Shown here: positions 17,787 through 27,538 of the stretch, piece after piece | Numbering within the stretch: the stretch's first letter is position 1 | Layout: each line of letters begins with the position of its first letter | Origin: an uncultured Pseudomonadota bacterium | GTDB lineage: Bacteria; Pseudomonadota; Gammaproteobacteria; CAJXQU01 | NCBI GenBank assembly: GCA_913058255.1 | Contig: CAJXQU010000006.1 | Span: 85,108 to 149,107 of the forward strand | Direction of reading: 5' to 3' | DNA: 64,000 nt | Notes under the pieces: generated by a model | What the model was told of the DNA's origin: nothing | Database searches by the model: none | What the model saw: the letters and a program-made list of their open reading frames with translations, nothing else | Program-made: the position numbers and the translations under genes

Positions 17787-18601
17787 GATTGAAAATAAAT
17801 CGATTGAGAGCTGATTATTTTATCTAAATGTTGAATTATTTTTTGACTCGATGATGAATTAATAACTTCTGATAGGTTAATGGATGTTTTAGGATTTAAT
17901 AATTTAATCTGTCTTAAACGAGCTTTAACTAGCAACTGCTCCGAGTGAGTTAGTCTTACTTGATCATTAATTTTATCAAACAGTTCGGGTATCTGGTTAA
18001 CGGTTTCTAGCGCGTTACTTACCTCTAATAAATGATTAGTTAAGCTACTAATATCGCGCATATTGTTTTCAACCATTTCTGTCACTTCATGTTTTTGGAA
18101 TTTTCTAACAGGCGATTGTTTATTATCAGAAACAACTTTGTAACACTGGACCAGTTCACCACTACTAAACCGGCTTGCCGTTGCATAAAAGGCGGCTGCT
18201 TCCATATCAACCCCACCTTGTTGATGATACTCGCTGTCAGGCTGGTCAACCGTATGTAATTGATCAGTTATACAAGAAGGGGTGAATGTTATCGGTGGAT
18301 AATAGGTTTTCTGTGTCGAGCAATCAATGATTTTGTTGGCAATAAATCCTGCTCCTAACTCAAGATCAGAATGTCCTGCAATACCTATATTTAACCATGC
18401 CGAGTGAGACCTTAAATTTGTTAAAGCATGGATAAACCCAACTGCACTAGCTGCCGCAGTTTTACCTAAGCCCGATACGATTAAAGTTATCTGATCATTT
18501 TTATAGATCTGAAATGCATTTATTTCTGTTTGTTTCTTAAGGTTGTATTTCGAAACAATGGGAGCTCCCTCACAAGGTAGTGCTGTGAGTATGATTAACA
18601 T
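17783..18601 (-). CDS. Nucleoside phosphorylase-like protein
   Basis: A 272-residue protein of the MTAN/purine nucleoside phosphorylase superfamily. It has a beta-strand start MLIILTALPCEGAPI, a glycine-rich VSGLGKTAAASAVG segment, NIGIAG, and the ribose-binding VDMEAAAFY followed by YKVVSDN. The last 80 or so residues are a helical extension outside the core. Substrate unknown. Tight coupling to the SPL-like radical SAM gene (four-base overlap) suggests a shared role in nucleobase salvage or repair; this is inference. Confidence 0.7.
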   Translation of the reverse strand: MLIILTALPCEGAPIVSKYNLKKQTEINAFQIYKNDQITLIVSGLGKTAAASAVGFIHALTNLRSHSAWLNIGIAGHSDLELGAGFIANKIIDCSTQKTYYPPITFTPSCITDQLHTVDQPDSEYHQQGGVDMEAAAFYATASRFSSGELVQCYKVVSDNKQSPVRKFQKHEVTEMVENNMRDISSLTNHLLEVSNALETVNQIPELFDKINDQVRLTHSEQLLVKARLRQIKLLNPKTSINLSEVINSSSSQKIIQHLDKIISSQSIYFQS

Positions 18602-18644
18602 TCTGTCGGTATCCTTGAGTTTAAAACTCTAATTGATCTTTCTT

Positions 18645-19097
18645 TTAATCTTTATTTGGTACCGATAATACCGGAATGGTGGAGCTTCTAACGACTCTTT
18701 CTGCAACGCTTCCTAACAGCATATGAGAAAGCCCTGTACGGCCGTGAGTACCAACAATTATCAGGTCGGCATTTATTTCCTTAGCGGTATGAATTATTTC
18801 TACGTAGGGTACACCCTCGACTAAAGTTGTATTAATAATATTCAACGCATCATCCGTATATTTTTTCTTTAATTTAGCTAATTGAGATTCTAATCGTTCG
18901 ACATAGCCTTCTTGAATGGATAGATCAATTGGGGTGGCAAGATCAGCCTCAGGCAAGCTAAAAGAAGGATATTGATAAACATGGACGAGGTGTATCTTTG
19001 CATTGAGCTCTGTTGCGAGTTCGATTGCAGTTTCTAATGCGTGGGTCGAGGTGGTTGAGAAGTCAACAGGGCAGAGTATCAGTTTGAAGTTAATCAT
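18645..19097 (-). CDS. Universal stress protein, UspA family
   Basis: A 150-residue single USP domain: starts KLILCPVDFSTTSTHALE and carries the ATP-binding signature GTHGRTGLSHMLLGSVAERV followed by S-S-T-I-P-V-L. The GxxG-x9-G(S/T) pattern indicates an ATP-binding UspA/UspFG-type protein. Cytoplasmic stress-response role by family. It may be cotranscribed with the phosphorylase-like and SPL-like genes 43 bases downstream. Confidence 0.9.
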   Translation of the reverse strand: MINFKLILCPVDFSTTSTHALETAIELATELNAKIHLVHVYQYPSFSLPEADLATPIDLSIQEGYVERLESQLAKLKKKYTDDALNIINTTLVEGVPYVEIIHTAKEINADLIIVGTHGRTGLSHMLLGSVAERVVRSSTIPVLSVPNKD

Positions 19098-19196
19098 AAA
19101 AACTCCTCTAATTATGAAAGAATAAACTTATCATTAGTTTAGCAAACATAATAAAGTTTTTACTAATAAATATAAAGGGTTATGACTCTATAACAT

Positions 19197-19892
19197 TTAA
19201 CGCTTAATAGCTGGATTAAAGAGCTTCACCTGTTTGAATTTGAAGACGGAAATCAATAGCATCCCGGTAACAAACCCACCAATATGCGCCCACCAAGCGA
19301 CACCACCTTCGCCGGAAACGACAGTCGTACTGCTAAAAAGCTGCATTGCAAACCAAATCCCTAAGACAAACATCGCAGGAATACGAAAAGTAAGAGGAAT
19401 AATGATGGGAACGACGACCAGGACTTTTGCATGTGGATGTAGCAATAAATAAGCACCTAAGATACCAGACACTGCACCACTTGCACCGATCATCGGGATA
19501 GCCGAGCTAGGCTCAATTAATGCTTGGCTAAGGGCTGCGGCAGCGCCACAGATAAGATAAAAAAGAATGAAGCGAGTATGTCCCATACTGTCTTCAACAT
19601 TGTTACCGAAGATCCACAGATAAAGCATATTACCAGCAAGATGCATAAAGCCGCCGTGCATAAACATAGAGGTTATGACGGTCACTTCCGCAGGAACGAT
19701 ATAAAGTTCTGTTGATAGCTGAGAGTGATCGAAGAGCACAGCAGGGATCATGCCGAGTGAATAAACGATCATATTACCAAGCTCTTCACCAAGCGTGATT
19801 TGCCATAGGTAAACGAGGATACAAATAACGATTAATCCTATCGTGACAAAAGGATTAATCGTGGTGGGATTATCATCGTGTAAAGGGAACAT
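19197..19892 (-). CDS. Rhomboid family intramembrane serine protease
   Basis: A 231-residue polytopic membrane protein. The catalytic GASGAVSG (serine in TM4) and HIGGFVTGM (histidine in TM6) motifs are both present, and the conserved HxxxNMLYLWIFG segment (HLAGNMLYLWIFGN) precedes them. About six hydrophobic helices are visible. The substrate is not deducible. Single gene, with about 90 bases on each side. Confidence 0.9.
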   Translation of the reverse strand: MFPLHDDNPTTINPFVTIGLIVICILVYLWQITLGEELGNMIVYSLGMIPAVLFDHSQLSTELYIVPAEVTVITSMFMHGGFMHLAGNMLYLWIFGNNVEDSMGHTRFILFYLICGAAAALSQALIEPSSAIPMIGASGAVSGILGAYLLLHPHAKVLVVVPIIIPLTFRIPAMFVLGIWFAMQLFSSTTVVSGEGGVAWWAHIGGFVTGMLLISVFKFKQVKLFNPAIKR

Positions 19893-19978
19893 TCGGACAG
19901 CCTTGAACTAGAGAGGTTTAAGTTCTATAGAGGTCGTTTATTTACCTTGGTTCAAAATGGCTAACTTTCTAGCATTAC

Positions 19979-20344
19979 TCAACCAAGAATTTCACGAACA
20001 GCTTTGCAGGTGTCGCTGGCTTCGAGCCTAACTAGACCGAGATTACCATTAGCTGGGGCACGAACCGCAAGCACACCTTCACTGCCTACTTTATAAAGTA
20101 GCAATAAGCCTTCTTCACCTTTAACCATTGTCTCAGTGACTTCACCCAAGGTCGCATTTTGTGCTATCCGAGCACCTAAACCTGAAGCCGCGGCACCAAC
20201 GGCTGCGATACGTGCACCTTCATCATCGGGAAAATCAGATGCGATCGACAAACCATCAGTGCTTGCCACCATTACACCCGTAATATCAGGTACGTTTTGA
20301 CGTAAATCATCGATCAGTTTCTCTAGTTGTTCTTGTTTTGTCAT
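19979..20344 (-). CDS. Roadblock/LC7 domain protein
   Basis: A 121-residue protein consisting of one roadblock/LC7 domain: an N-terminal helix (EQLEKLIDDLRQNVPDITG), VMVASTDGLSIAS, and a C-terminal LGLVRLEASDTCKAVREIL helix. Bacterial members (MglB-like) often regulate small GTPases. The gene is 40 bases downstream of a 425-residue gene on the same strand. No Ras-like GTPase motif was seen there, so the partner is unknown. Confidence 0.8.
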   Translation of the reverse strand: MTKQEQLEKLIDDLRQNVPDITGVMVASTDGLSIASDFPDDEGARIAAVGAAASGLGARIAQNATLGEVTETMVKGEEGLLLLYKVGSEGVLAVRAPANGNLGLVRLEASDTCKAVREILG

Positions 20345-20384
20345 CAGCTTATTCCTTTGCTTTTATTAAATCATACTGAGTTGA

Positions 20385-21662
20385 TTAAGAAGTTTTGGTC
20401 AAATTAGACCAGAGTGAGTTTATCAAGCCAGATTTTTTGTGTGGTGATATTTCCCTGATAATTTCTGACTCAATAGTATTATCGTCTTCAATAACATTGA
20501 GATCTTCATCTTTAGCAGACATTTCAACTTTCTCGTCATGAGTAATGTCTTCATTGCGTAGTAATTGAATCGCATCGCAAGCGTTACAAAAATCAATAAT
20601 CGTTTTTGTGTCGATATTAATATCATTGTTGATCGCTTCAAGATTCTTATGATTATTAACCAGAAACTCTGCTGTAGTCACGTGATCAGCTGTATGTGGG
20701 ATCATCCCAAAATAGGGCATATGCACTAAATGGAAAGGTTTTTCGCTGTCGAGATTTTCTAACAACCGACCTTCCGAACCGAATAATGCGGCTGTAAATA
20801 GTAATTTCCATAATGATTGCGGTAAACGACCACTAAATAACTCGTCTTTAATGTCATTATCAAGGATATCTAGGGTAAATGATTCAGCAGGTTCGCGGAA
20901 CATTTCAGGATAACTATCGAGCTCTTCAGTAAAAATAAACCAACCGTTGTCAGGGAAGATCCTTAGAACTGGGTAGTTTGCGTGGCTGATTTGGGTTGTT
21001 TTGCCACTTTCGATACTATTAAAAATCAGTCCTAGCAATTGGGTTTTCGCAACAAAAGTTTGGTTGCTTGGTTTTTGTTGAACAAAATTATTGCTTGATA
21101 TTACTTCAGAGGTAAGCGGTTCAGTTTCAAATTCTTCGACTTCATCTTCAGATAGCCAATCAATTTTATGTTTAGTTATTTCATCGGTGTTTATTTTTTT
21201 GACATCAGCCTCGTTTGAAACTTCCTGTGCAATTTTTTCGGTCTGTTCGATTACTTGTGTATTATTCACCTCAACTAAACCTTCCCGCTCAGTAGAATCT
21301 TCTAAATTTACAATAGGGGCCGCTTTGACGCGTTTTCGAGAGTTTAGTTCTGCTTCTAGTTTCTTCAGGAGTGACGTAATACTTTTGTATGAGAGAGGAG
21401 AAACAAGTGTAAGCCCGTTTATTTTATGCTCAGCAGAATTTGTGTAGGGAATAACTAAAGCGCCAGTTTGACTAGGCTCTTGTTGCAGAATGGCTTGTCC
21501 TTCAGGCGTTTCCGTATTAGCAATAATCACTTGGGCTGTTGCTTGTTCACTAACAATTTGCCAGCGGCCGGTTTCGATCCCCGCCGCGAGATCTATTGTT
21601 GTTTCTAGTAATGCATGTTCACGGCTTTCAAGGCCTACCGCTGCAATTTTCCATATCGCCAT
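20385..21662 (-). CDS. Uncharacterised protein upstream of the roadblock gene
   Basis: A 425-residue protein not recognised as a known family. It begins MAIWKIAAVGLESREHALLE, has an acidic, low-complexity middle (roughly 115-185, rich in Glu, Thr and Asn) and an ordered second half. There is no signal peptide, membrane helix or Walker motif. Its position directly upstream of the roadblock gene, with a 40-base gap, suggests the two form an operon and may interact. Confidence 0.6.
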   Translation of the reverse strand: MAIWKIAAVGLESREHALLETTIDLAAGIETGRWQIVSEQATAQVIIANTETPEGQAILQQEPSQTGALVIPYTNSAEHKINGLTLVSPLSYKSITSLLKKLEAELNSRKRVKAAPIVNLEDSTEREGLVEVNNTQVIEQTEKIAQEVSNEADVKKINTDEITKHKIDWLSEDEVEEFETEPLTSEVISSNNFVQQKPSNQTFVAKTQLLGLIFNSIESGKTTQISHANYPVLRIFPDNGWFIFTEELDSYPEMFREPAESFTLDILDNDIKDELFSGRLPQSLWKLLFTAALFGSEGRLLENLDSEKPFHLVHMPYFGMIPHTADHVTTAEFLVNNHKNLEAINNDINIDTKTIIDFCNACDAIQLLRNEDITHDEKVEMSAKDEDLNVIEDDNTIESEIIREISPHKKSGLINSLWSNLTKTS

Positions 21663-21814
21663 AAAGTTTTAGCTCGCTGTCACAATGTTATGAAATTCAT
21701 AAAGAATCCTAAAATTCCGTAGCACTATCTATACCATGTTGCGTCAAACAACTTCAATCATTGAATAGTAAACTTGTGATGCTGTATGTGAAAGAAGGAC
21801 GGTTTGGGAGATTT

Positions 21815-22339
21815 TCATGCTTTTCTGAGCAATACGTAAACGGCACCAGTCCCTCCATCATTTTGTCGGGCTGAGCAAAAAGCCAAGACCTCATTACGTT
21901 GACGCAGCCAATTGTTGACCTTGTTTTTGATCACGGGTTGTCCGTTTTTTGAACCACGGCCTTTACCGTGAATAATTCTAATGCACCGAATATCCTCAAA
22001 TTTACATTGAAATAGAAAGTTTGCTAGGTTCTCCCTAGCCATGGTTACTGTCATGCCATGCAGATCGAGCTCGCGTTGAATTTTGATCAAACCTTTTCGT
22101 AGTTTTCTAAAGTCTGCTTTGGAAACACCTGGTTGGAAAAAATGTAGTTCATCACCTGTTTCGAGGCTGGCGGCTTCAAAGTCTTCTGAAAACATGTCAT
22201 CAATAATTTGCAGCTCTTGAGTCGAAGCATCATTAGGTTTTATTACGGCTTTACCACGAGCAGGTTTAATTCCATCAAACTTTATCTGTTTATCGACGCT
22301 GACAGATTGTCGAAAAAGATTGAGGTCATCATCCTTCAT
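21815..22339 (-). CDS. Smr domain protein (SmrA/SmrB-like)
   Basis: A 174-residue protein. The C-terminal half is an Smr domain: ELDLHGMTVTMARENLANFL, then the loop motif HGKGRGSKNGQPVIK and the closing GGTGAVYVLLRK. The N-terminal half is charged and probably flexible. Smr-domain proteins are endonucleases; SmrB in E. coli cleaves mRNA at collided ribosomes. Length (about 175-190 residues) fits the gammaproteobacterial SmrA/B group, but which of the two cannot be told here. Confidence 0.85.
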   Translation of the reverse strand: MKDDDLNLFRQSVSVDKQIKFDGIKPARGKAVIKPNDASTQELQIIDDMFSEDFEAASLETGDELHFFQPGVSKADFRKLRKGLIKIQRELDLHGMTVTMARENLANFLFQCKFEDIRCIRIIHGKGRGSKNGQPVIKNKVNNWLRQRNEVLAFCSARQNDGGTGAVYVLLRKA

Positions 22340-22456
22340 AAGGTATTTTTTCTATAAGGAAATAGTAACTATCAAGCCGCATTTTATTCTTTGTCGATCT
22401 TCGGGGCAAGTTAGAGTGGCAATAGGGGTAAAAGTTTAATAAAGATCAGAGAACTT

Positions 22457-22490
22457 ACTCATCAGCCAGCTAGGCACTTAGCTGATGAGT
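22457..22490. terminator. Stem-loop after the fhc operon
   Basis: Perfect ten-base arms ACTCATCAGC (22457-22466) and GCTGATGAGT (22481-22490) lie ten bases past the fhcC stop codon. There is no strong T-run on the minus strand, so it may be a Rho-assisted terminator or an mRNA-stabilising 3' hairpin for the fhcBADC transcript. Confidence 0.55.
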
Positions 22491-22499
22491 AGTGATGAA

Positions 22500-23333
22500 T
22501 TATTGAAGAATTAACAATTCACCTTGACCTTTAATACTTAAATCACCCACATAACGAGTGACCCAAGATGAATTTTCTTTAAGGTTCTTCAAGCGTTGGT
22601 TAGAGTTTGCTAGCGAGTTAAAGATCAGCTTTAAGAAAGCCAATTCAAAAGAGCCACATTCGTTAAATGTTGCTGGCATGCTCGTGGGTTGATCGGAGAG
22701 GATAATAGTCCCACGTTTCATTCCAAAGCCAGTATTGCTGCCCGCTTGTCCACAGATCATGATGGTTCCCGCAATCATGCGTGAACCTGTGTAATCGGCG
22801 GTGTTACCTTCAACCACGATCATACCGCGACGCATTTTATCGCCCGTACGTTCTCCAGTATCACCAAAGACATGAATAGTCCCACCACGTAAGCCGTGTG
22901 ATTGACCGGGTAAAGCGCCACCGAGGAATTTTCGTGCATTTTTTTGTACTTCTATTCTGCCGTCACGCATTCCCGTTCCGACCCAATCGCCAGCATTGCC
23001 TTTGATCGTGAGTTCGCCACCATTCATATCTTGGCCAGCTCGGTCTCCAACGGAACCACGGACTTCAATCGAACCTTGGTTCATATTCCGACCAATGCTA
23101 TCAAACAAATCTACCGCTTTTTTGAAGATTATTTTTTGAGTATCTTCGCCACCGATGTCGAATAGTTTTTCGACGGTTAGTTTTTTGTTTCCTACCGCGA
23201 TTTTTATTTTAGCGATTTTTTCCAGCGGCTTGCCTTCAAGTTGATTTGGGATCAACGCGGATAAATCGATACGTTGGATAAGTTTTTCTTTCAATGTGAA
23301 AGTTAATGGTTTGATCATTTTATTTTGACTCAT
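22500..23333 (-). CDS. fhcC: Formyltransferase/hydrolase complex subunit C
   Basis: A 277-residue beta-helix subunit. The repeated GxxxGxxMxxGxIxVxGxxG pattern (for example GDRAGQDMNGGELTIKGNAG) is the signature of the FwdC/FmdC/GltB C-terminal fold. In methylotrophs FhcABCD moves the formyl group from H4MPT to methylofuran and hydrolyses it to formate. FhcC is the structural subunit paired with FhcA/B/D. Last gene of the minus-strand fhcB-A-D-C operon, nine bases after fhcD. Confidence 0.93.
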   Translation of the reverse strand: MSQNKMIKPLTFTLKEKLIQRIDLSALIPNQLEGKPLEKIAKIKIAVGNKKLTVEKLFDIGGEDTQKIIFKKAVDLFDSIGRNMNQGSIEVRGSVGDRAGQDMNGGELTIKGNAGDWVGTGMRDGRIEVQKNARKFLGGALPGQSHGLRGGTIHVFGDTGERTGDKMRRGMIVVEGNTADYTGSRMIAGTIMICGQAGSNTGFGMKRGTIILSDQPTSMPATFNECGSFELAFLKLIFNSLANSNQRLKNLKENSSWVTRYVGDLSIKGQGELLILQ

Positions 23334-23342
23334 TTTTCATTC

Positions 23343-24239
23343 TCACTTAAGAATTTTTCGTAAATGAAAATGGTGAGGGCCGAGATTACCGCCATAGTTA
23401 CCAGCACTAATTCGCTTGATGCCTTTTTTGCTACCTAATGAGCAAGCAGCTAAAACTCCAACACGTGTGGCTTCACTGATCGCTTCTTGTGAAAGACCGT
23501 CGATGACGATCTCCATCACTGAACCGATGCTGCTATCCAATTCAGATTTCACTTGGCCTTTTAGAGTGGGACAAAATGCATCGTTGGTTGAAGCTGGAAG
23601 TGTTGGATACTTTGATCCAACTTTTGAACCGGATCGAACAACGCCGCCAGGGAAGGGCATGATCACATCAGGTATCTTCTTCATGGCGACAATGGCTTTT
23701 TCACAAGCCTTGAGGGCGACCTCTTGATTTTCTGCCAATACTAAAAAGTTACCACCACCAATCGCTTTCGTCATATGGGTACTTTCTTCGACCAGAAACT
23801 CGCCATCCATCGCAGGAATACGCCAATAGCGCACGCCGTCAATTTTTTTCGCAATTTGATGACCATCACCGAAGTAGCGAAGGTTTTTACCCAAAGCTAG
23901 CTTCTCACCTTCATGCATGCCGCTGAAACAAGCACTGGTCGGAGAGGTGAGAACACACTGACCAACTCGGTTTTGGATCTGCTTGATCATTTCTTTTTTG
24001 CTCATAGTAAATAGCAAAACTGAAAGTCCAGGACGTCCATCAGGCGTTTCAGAAGGTTTAAGCTCTTTCTCAATGGAAGATTCACAACCACAAGCAATAA
24101 CCGAAGTTGCAAAACCTGTCATCGCGTTAGCTGAGTGATAAGCCCATTTTAAATTTAGCGCGGTGATAATGATCCGCGTTGCTTTCATTGGGAAAGCTTC
24201 TGCGAAGGTATCATCAATCGTTACACCATTAATTTTCAT
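23343..24239 (-). CDS. fhcD: Formylmethanofuran:H4MPT formyltransferase subunit
   Basis: A 298-residue FTR-family protein that transfers the formyl group between H4MPT and methylofuran. Family hallmarks: the INGVTIDDTFAEAFPMKATR start, KIDGVRYWRIPAMDGEFL, and the C-terminal GNYGGNLGPHHFHL. Its start codon overlaps the fhcA stop by four bases (ATGA at 24236-24239), so translation is coupled within the complex operon. Confidence 0.95.
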   Translation of the reverse strand: MKINGVTIDDTFAEAFPMKATRIIITALNLKWAYHSANAMTGFATSVIACGCESSIEKELKPSETPDGRPGLSVLLFTMSKKEMIKQIQNRVGQCVLTSPTSACFSGMHEGEKLALGKNLRYFGDGHQIAKKIDGVRYWRIPAMDGEFLVEESTHMTKAIGGGNFLVLAENQEVALKACEKAIVAMKKIPDVIMPFPGGVVRSGSKVGSKYPTLPASTNDAFCPTLKGQVKSELDSSIGSVMEIVIDGLSQEAISEATRVGVLAACSLGSKKGIKRISAGNYGGNLGPHHFHLRKILK

Positions 24240-25909
24240 GCGTTGGTGTCCTCCCGTGAGCAGTGATGCTGGGTAATACTACCGCGTCCCTCATCAATAA
24301 TTTCGTCGTCCGAGACAACGATATTGTCTAATGCAACGGTGTGGTATTTTTTGTAGAATTCGTCGAGTGATTTCTCAATACTCTTGTCATAATCAGGTTT
24401 GATCACATGGGTTGTGCCTTGCGTAACCTTGACTATTTTGCCATTTTTAGCAACCAGCTCACCGTCTTTAAAGACGTACTCTGGTTTTTCGAACATCTTC
24501 TCTTTGTTATCGATTTCTTTATAGACAGCAATATCCGCTGCTGCGCCGACACCAAGTTGCCCTCGATCGGTCAGACCAAGGCTTTTCGCAGGAGCCGCCC
24601 GAGTCATTATGGCAATTTCATATAAGGAATATTCACGTTCAATTGATCCGAGAACGGTCATGTCAGCAGCTTCTTTATTGACGGTGTGCAACATGTCATT
24701 TCGGAATGAACGATCCATTAGTAGTCGGATCAAATGAGGGTATGAAGTAAAAGGTGCACCATTTGGATGATCTGTCGTTAAGAATACCCGCCAAGGATCA
24801 TCAACCATCAAGAAGGTTTCTAAACCAATCGCCCATTGCAACGCATTAACAAAACTCTTATCGGTATATTTAAACGGAACAACACCACAGCCGTTGTCAC
24901 ATTCGATATCCATTACAACCCACTTGTTCGGGCTGCCATGTGAATGTCCAGCGTATTGCCGCATTGTGTCACCAGAAGCGGTAACCGTTTGGTTGAACAT
25001 GATCTGACCAACGTCGATGGAAATATTTTTATGGCTATTCACCATCTCAGCAATTCGTGCTGCGCCAGAAGAGAAGTTTTTATCACCTTCAGTCGCAAAA
25101 CTATGGAACTGAATATGCGTCATGTGCATAGGCAGACCTTCCATGCCACGGATCGTATCGAGTGTTGTTTCGACATTACCCGGAACACCTAAATTACAAC
25201 CATGTACATGAAGAGGGTGCTGCACTTTTAGATCAACTAAGGATCGAGAAAGTGTTTTTAACACATCACGCGGCGTGATCTGATAGTGAGTATGTTTTTC
25301 ATCCAAGTCGAGCTGACGCTGGTTGAATTTAAACGCACTGATGCCACCCGGGTTTACCACTTTAACCGCCATCGCTTGGAAGTTAGAGATTGTCCAGCCT
25401 ACATAGTCATTCATGACCTCCTGTTCAACACCCTGCGCCATCATGCGCATAAACATGTCATCGTTACCGAGCATGACATAAGCCCCTTTGTCGATGATCG
25501 GTGTGTCAGCCATTTCCATGTGGGCTTGTCGAGCATTGGCCTGCAACATGGCGGGCTCAAAACCAGCGGTGTAACCCATTTCGACATAACGATAGCCTGC
25601 CGTCAGCGTTGAGGGTGCAGCATGACCACAACCCGCTCGCGTTAATGGCGTACGACTGACTAAATCTTGCTCGTGATCTTCGGGCAACATCATGCGTGCG
25701 ATATTCACTTTGCCGCCGCCGATATGCGTATGAGGATCGATTCCACCAGCCATGACGACACGACCTTTTACATCGTATGTTTTATGAATGGTTTCATCTT
25801 TAGACGGCTTATCAACGATGCGCCCATTACGAATGAAAATATCTTTAATCTGGCCGTTGACCCCATGCATGGGATCATAAACTTTGCCACCTGCTAATTT
25901 GATCAGCAT
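24236..25909 (-). CDS. fhcA: Formyltransferase/hydrolase complex subunit A
   Basis: A 557-residue amidohydrolase-fold subunit that hydrolyses formyl-methylofuran to formate. It shows the metal-binding GGIDPHTHIGGGKVNIARMM motif near residue 55, further His-rich motifs (HPLHVHGCNLG, HMTHIQFHSF, GHSHG) and the TTDHPNGAPFTSYP segment near residue 380, all typical of FwdA/FhcA. Length is as in other FhcA. It sits between fhcB (17-base gap) and fhcD (four-base overlap). Confidence 0.95.
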   Translation of the reverse strand: MLIKLAGGKVYDPMHGVNGQIKDIFIRNGRIVDKPSKDETIHKTYDVKGRVVMAGGIDPHTHIGGGKVNIARMMLPEDHEQDLVSRTPLTRAGCGHAAPSTLTAGYRYVEMGYTAGFEPAMLQANARQAHMEMADTPIIDKGAYVMLGNDDMFMRMMAQGVEQEVMNDYVGWTISNFQAMAVKVVNPGGISAFKFNQRQLDLDEKHTHYQITPRDVLKTLSRSLVDLKVQHPLHVHGCNLGVPGNVETTLDTIRGMEGLPMHMTHIQFHSFATEGDKNFSSGAARIAEMVNSHKNISIDVGQIMFNQTVTASGDTMRQYAGHSHGSPNKWVVMDIECDNGCGVVPFKYTDKSFVNALQWAIGLETFLMVDDPWRVFLTTDHPNGAPFTSYPHLIRLLMDRSFRNDMLHTVNKEAADMTVLGSIEREYSLYEIAIMTRAAPAKSLGLTDRGQLGVGAAADIAVYKEIDNKEKMFEKPEYVFKDGELVAKNGKIVKVTQGTTHVIKPDYDKSIEKSLDEFYKKYHTVALDNIVVSDDEIIDEGRGSITQHHCSREDTNA

Positions 25910-25926
25910 AATGATTCCTATAATGT

Positions 25927-27210
25927 TTAAAGTTTTTGATAAATTTTTTCGAAGATATGCGCCACACTTGGTAGGCCAATATCGCGTATTTTTTTCATAG
26001 GAAGTGAGACGACAGCATCCACTCGAACCATCAGACCTTTATGATCAATCCCGGGTGTCCCAGCAGGAATGAAAACATCAGGAGTGGTTTTTAACTTCAT
26101 GCTGGGTTCACCAATAACGATCGTCGGGATCTTGGTTTCAGGTGGAAGTTTATTCGACGAGATGGTGGATACCCAGACCAAAGCATCGGCTTGATCTGAA
26201 GATAAAATTTCTTCGGTACTAAAGCGGCTTGGATTATATTCTGGATAACCTTTCGCAAAACTGACGCGAGTCGGATACCCCGTTTGCCATGTGCAGACGG
26301 CGATCGAAGTTGCCGCAGCATCTCCACCACCTAATGAAAAGCCCGCAGCTCTTTGAGTTTTTGTTAGTGTTCTAACCACATCACTGATAGCGCCAACGGC
26401 AAGCTCAGCATTGGGGAAATTTAATTTCGGTGGAGACCAAATGAAAACAGGATATTCAGCTGCGGTCACTTTATCGGCTAGCTTTTGTAAATTCGTGATC
26501 GTCGTGCCGCCGACTTTTTTCGCTTGTAACGAGGTGCCTTCGATTAATGCATTAAGCGCATTCATAATGGCTGGAATTTCTGGTATATCACAAGAAATCG
26601 TGGTTGGTTTTTTTCCATTTGGACTGATACCGGGTTTGGTGTTTAATTTCTTACCAAGGTAAACCACTTCTCTTTTTTCGCGCTCAACAAATAAGGCTTC
26701 TTCAGGCCAAATGATGCGTTCATGGAAACGTGAATGTTCAGTAGCATCGGTGCCGACAAAAATAACTAAATCTGCACGGTTTTTAATTTCGGTTAATGTA
26801 GACATAACCCAACCGTGATCACTCAGGGCAAGTATATTACGCATCACTCCTTCGCTAAGCATGTGATCGACAGTACCGCCAACCTTGTCGGCAATCTGGA
26901 GAATATTTCTATTACCAGAAACATCCGTACCTAGACCAGCAAAAAGTGTATTGTTGGATTTTTTAATAATACTCGTCGCTCTAGCAATGGCTGTATTGAG
27001 ATCAACATCTTTACCATTAACTTGGGGACTTAAACTGGATGGCAACTTTCGCTCAAATCCTGCTTTTGTAATGGGACAATCAGTGTTAGTTACTTTTATT
27101 TGATTATCTGATATCGTTATTTGAAGATCGTCGGGTAGGGTTCCACAAAAAGGATTGGGAACATCTACCACATTGCTCGGTAAAGCTTTTTGATTAGTGG
27201 CTATATTCAT
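25927..27210 (-). CDS. fhcB: Formyltransferase/hydrolase complex subunit B
   Basis: A 427-residue homologue of the molybdopterin subunit FwdB. Visible family segments include the early NPFCGTLPDDLQI and the internal LVIFVGTDATEHSRFHER and AGFSLGGGDAAATS. In methylotrophs the subunit lacks dehydrogenase function and serves as structural core of the hydrolase complex; this is known from the family. First gene of the leftward fhcBADC operon. No strong Shine-Dalgarno sequence precedes its ATG. Confidence 0.92.
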   Translation of the reverse strand: MNIATNQKALPSNVVDVPNPFCGTLPDDLQITISDNQIKVTNTDCPITKAGFERKLPSSLSPQVNGKDVDLNTAIARATSIIKKSNNTLFAGLGTDVSGNRNILQIADKVGGTVDHMLSEGVMRNILALSDHGWVMSTLTEIKNRADLVIFVGTDATEHSRFHERIIWPEEALFVEREKREVVYLGKKLNTKPGISPNGKKPTTISCDIPEIPAIMNALNALIEGTSLQAKKVGGTTITNLQKLADKVTAAEYPVFIWSPPKLNFPNAELAVGAISDVVRTLTKTQRAAGFSLGGGDAAATSIAVCTWQTGYPTRVSFAKGYPEYNPSRFSTEEILSSDQADALVWVSTISSNKLPPETKIPTIVIGEPSMKLKTTPDVFIPAGTPGIDHKGLMVRVDAVVSLPMKKIRDIGLPSVAHIFEKIYQKL

Positions 27211-27538
27211 GGCTGGTATGGTCTTAAAAATAAATTCGGTTAATCGGGAAATTATCGAAAAAAAATCGGGTGCTCTTGCAGGAGTACTCTCAAATAACTT
27301 TCAAAAATCTCATCGGAAAATTTTTATGCTGGTGGTTAGGTTGGATAACGAGGCGTTTCCAGACTGACTGATAGTTTGGCATAACGACATCCAGCATTTG
27401 AATCTTAAAATTAGCACAGATTTCACAGTGTCTCCACAAGCAGGGGAGTGAAACGCATAAAAACAACTAAATTCAATAATAAGAAGAAAAAATAAGAATA
27501 AAAGTATCTAAATTATAAAACCTTGAGAGAAAATAAAA
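27211..27538. promoter_or_regulatory. Divergent promoter region between fhcB and sulP
   Basis: 328 bases separating the leftward fhc operon from the rightward sulP and H4MPT genes. It must hold promoters for both directions. It contains a GAGTACTC palindrome close to fhcB and a very A-rich stretch (27455-27538) before sulP. No -35/-10 pair stood out enough to call, and no gene or known RNA was recognised. Confidence 0.4.

Noticed and set aside
25286..25612. Plus-strand frames antisense to fhcA
   Set aside because: fhcA is strongly conserved on the minus strand, and the antisense frames have only composition-driven openness.
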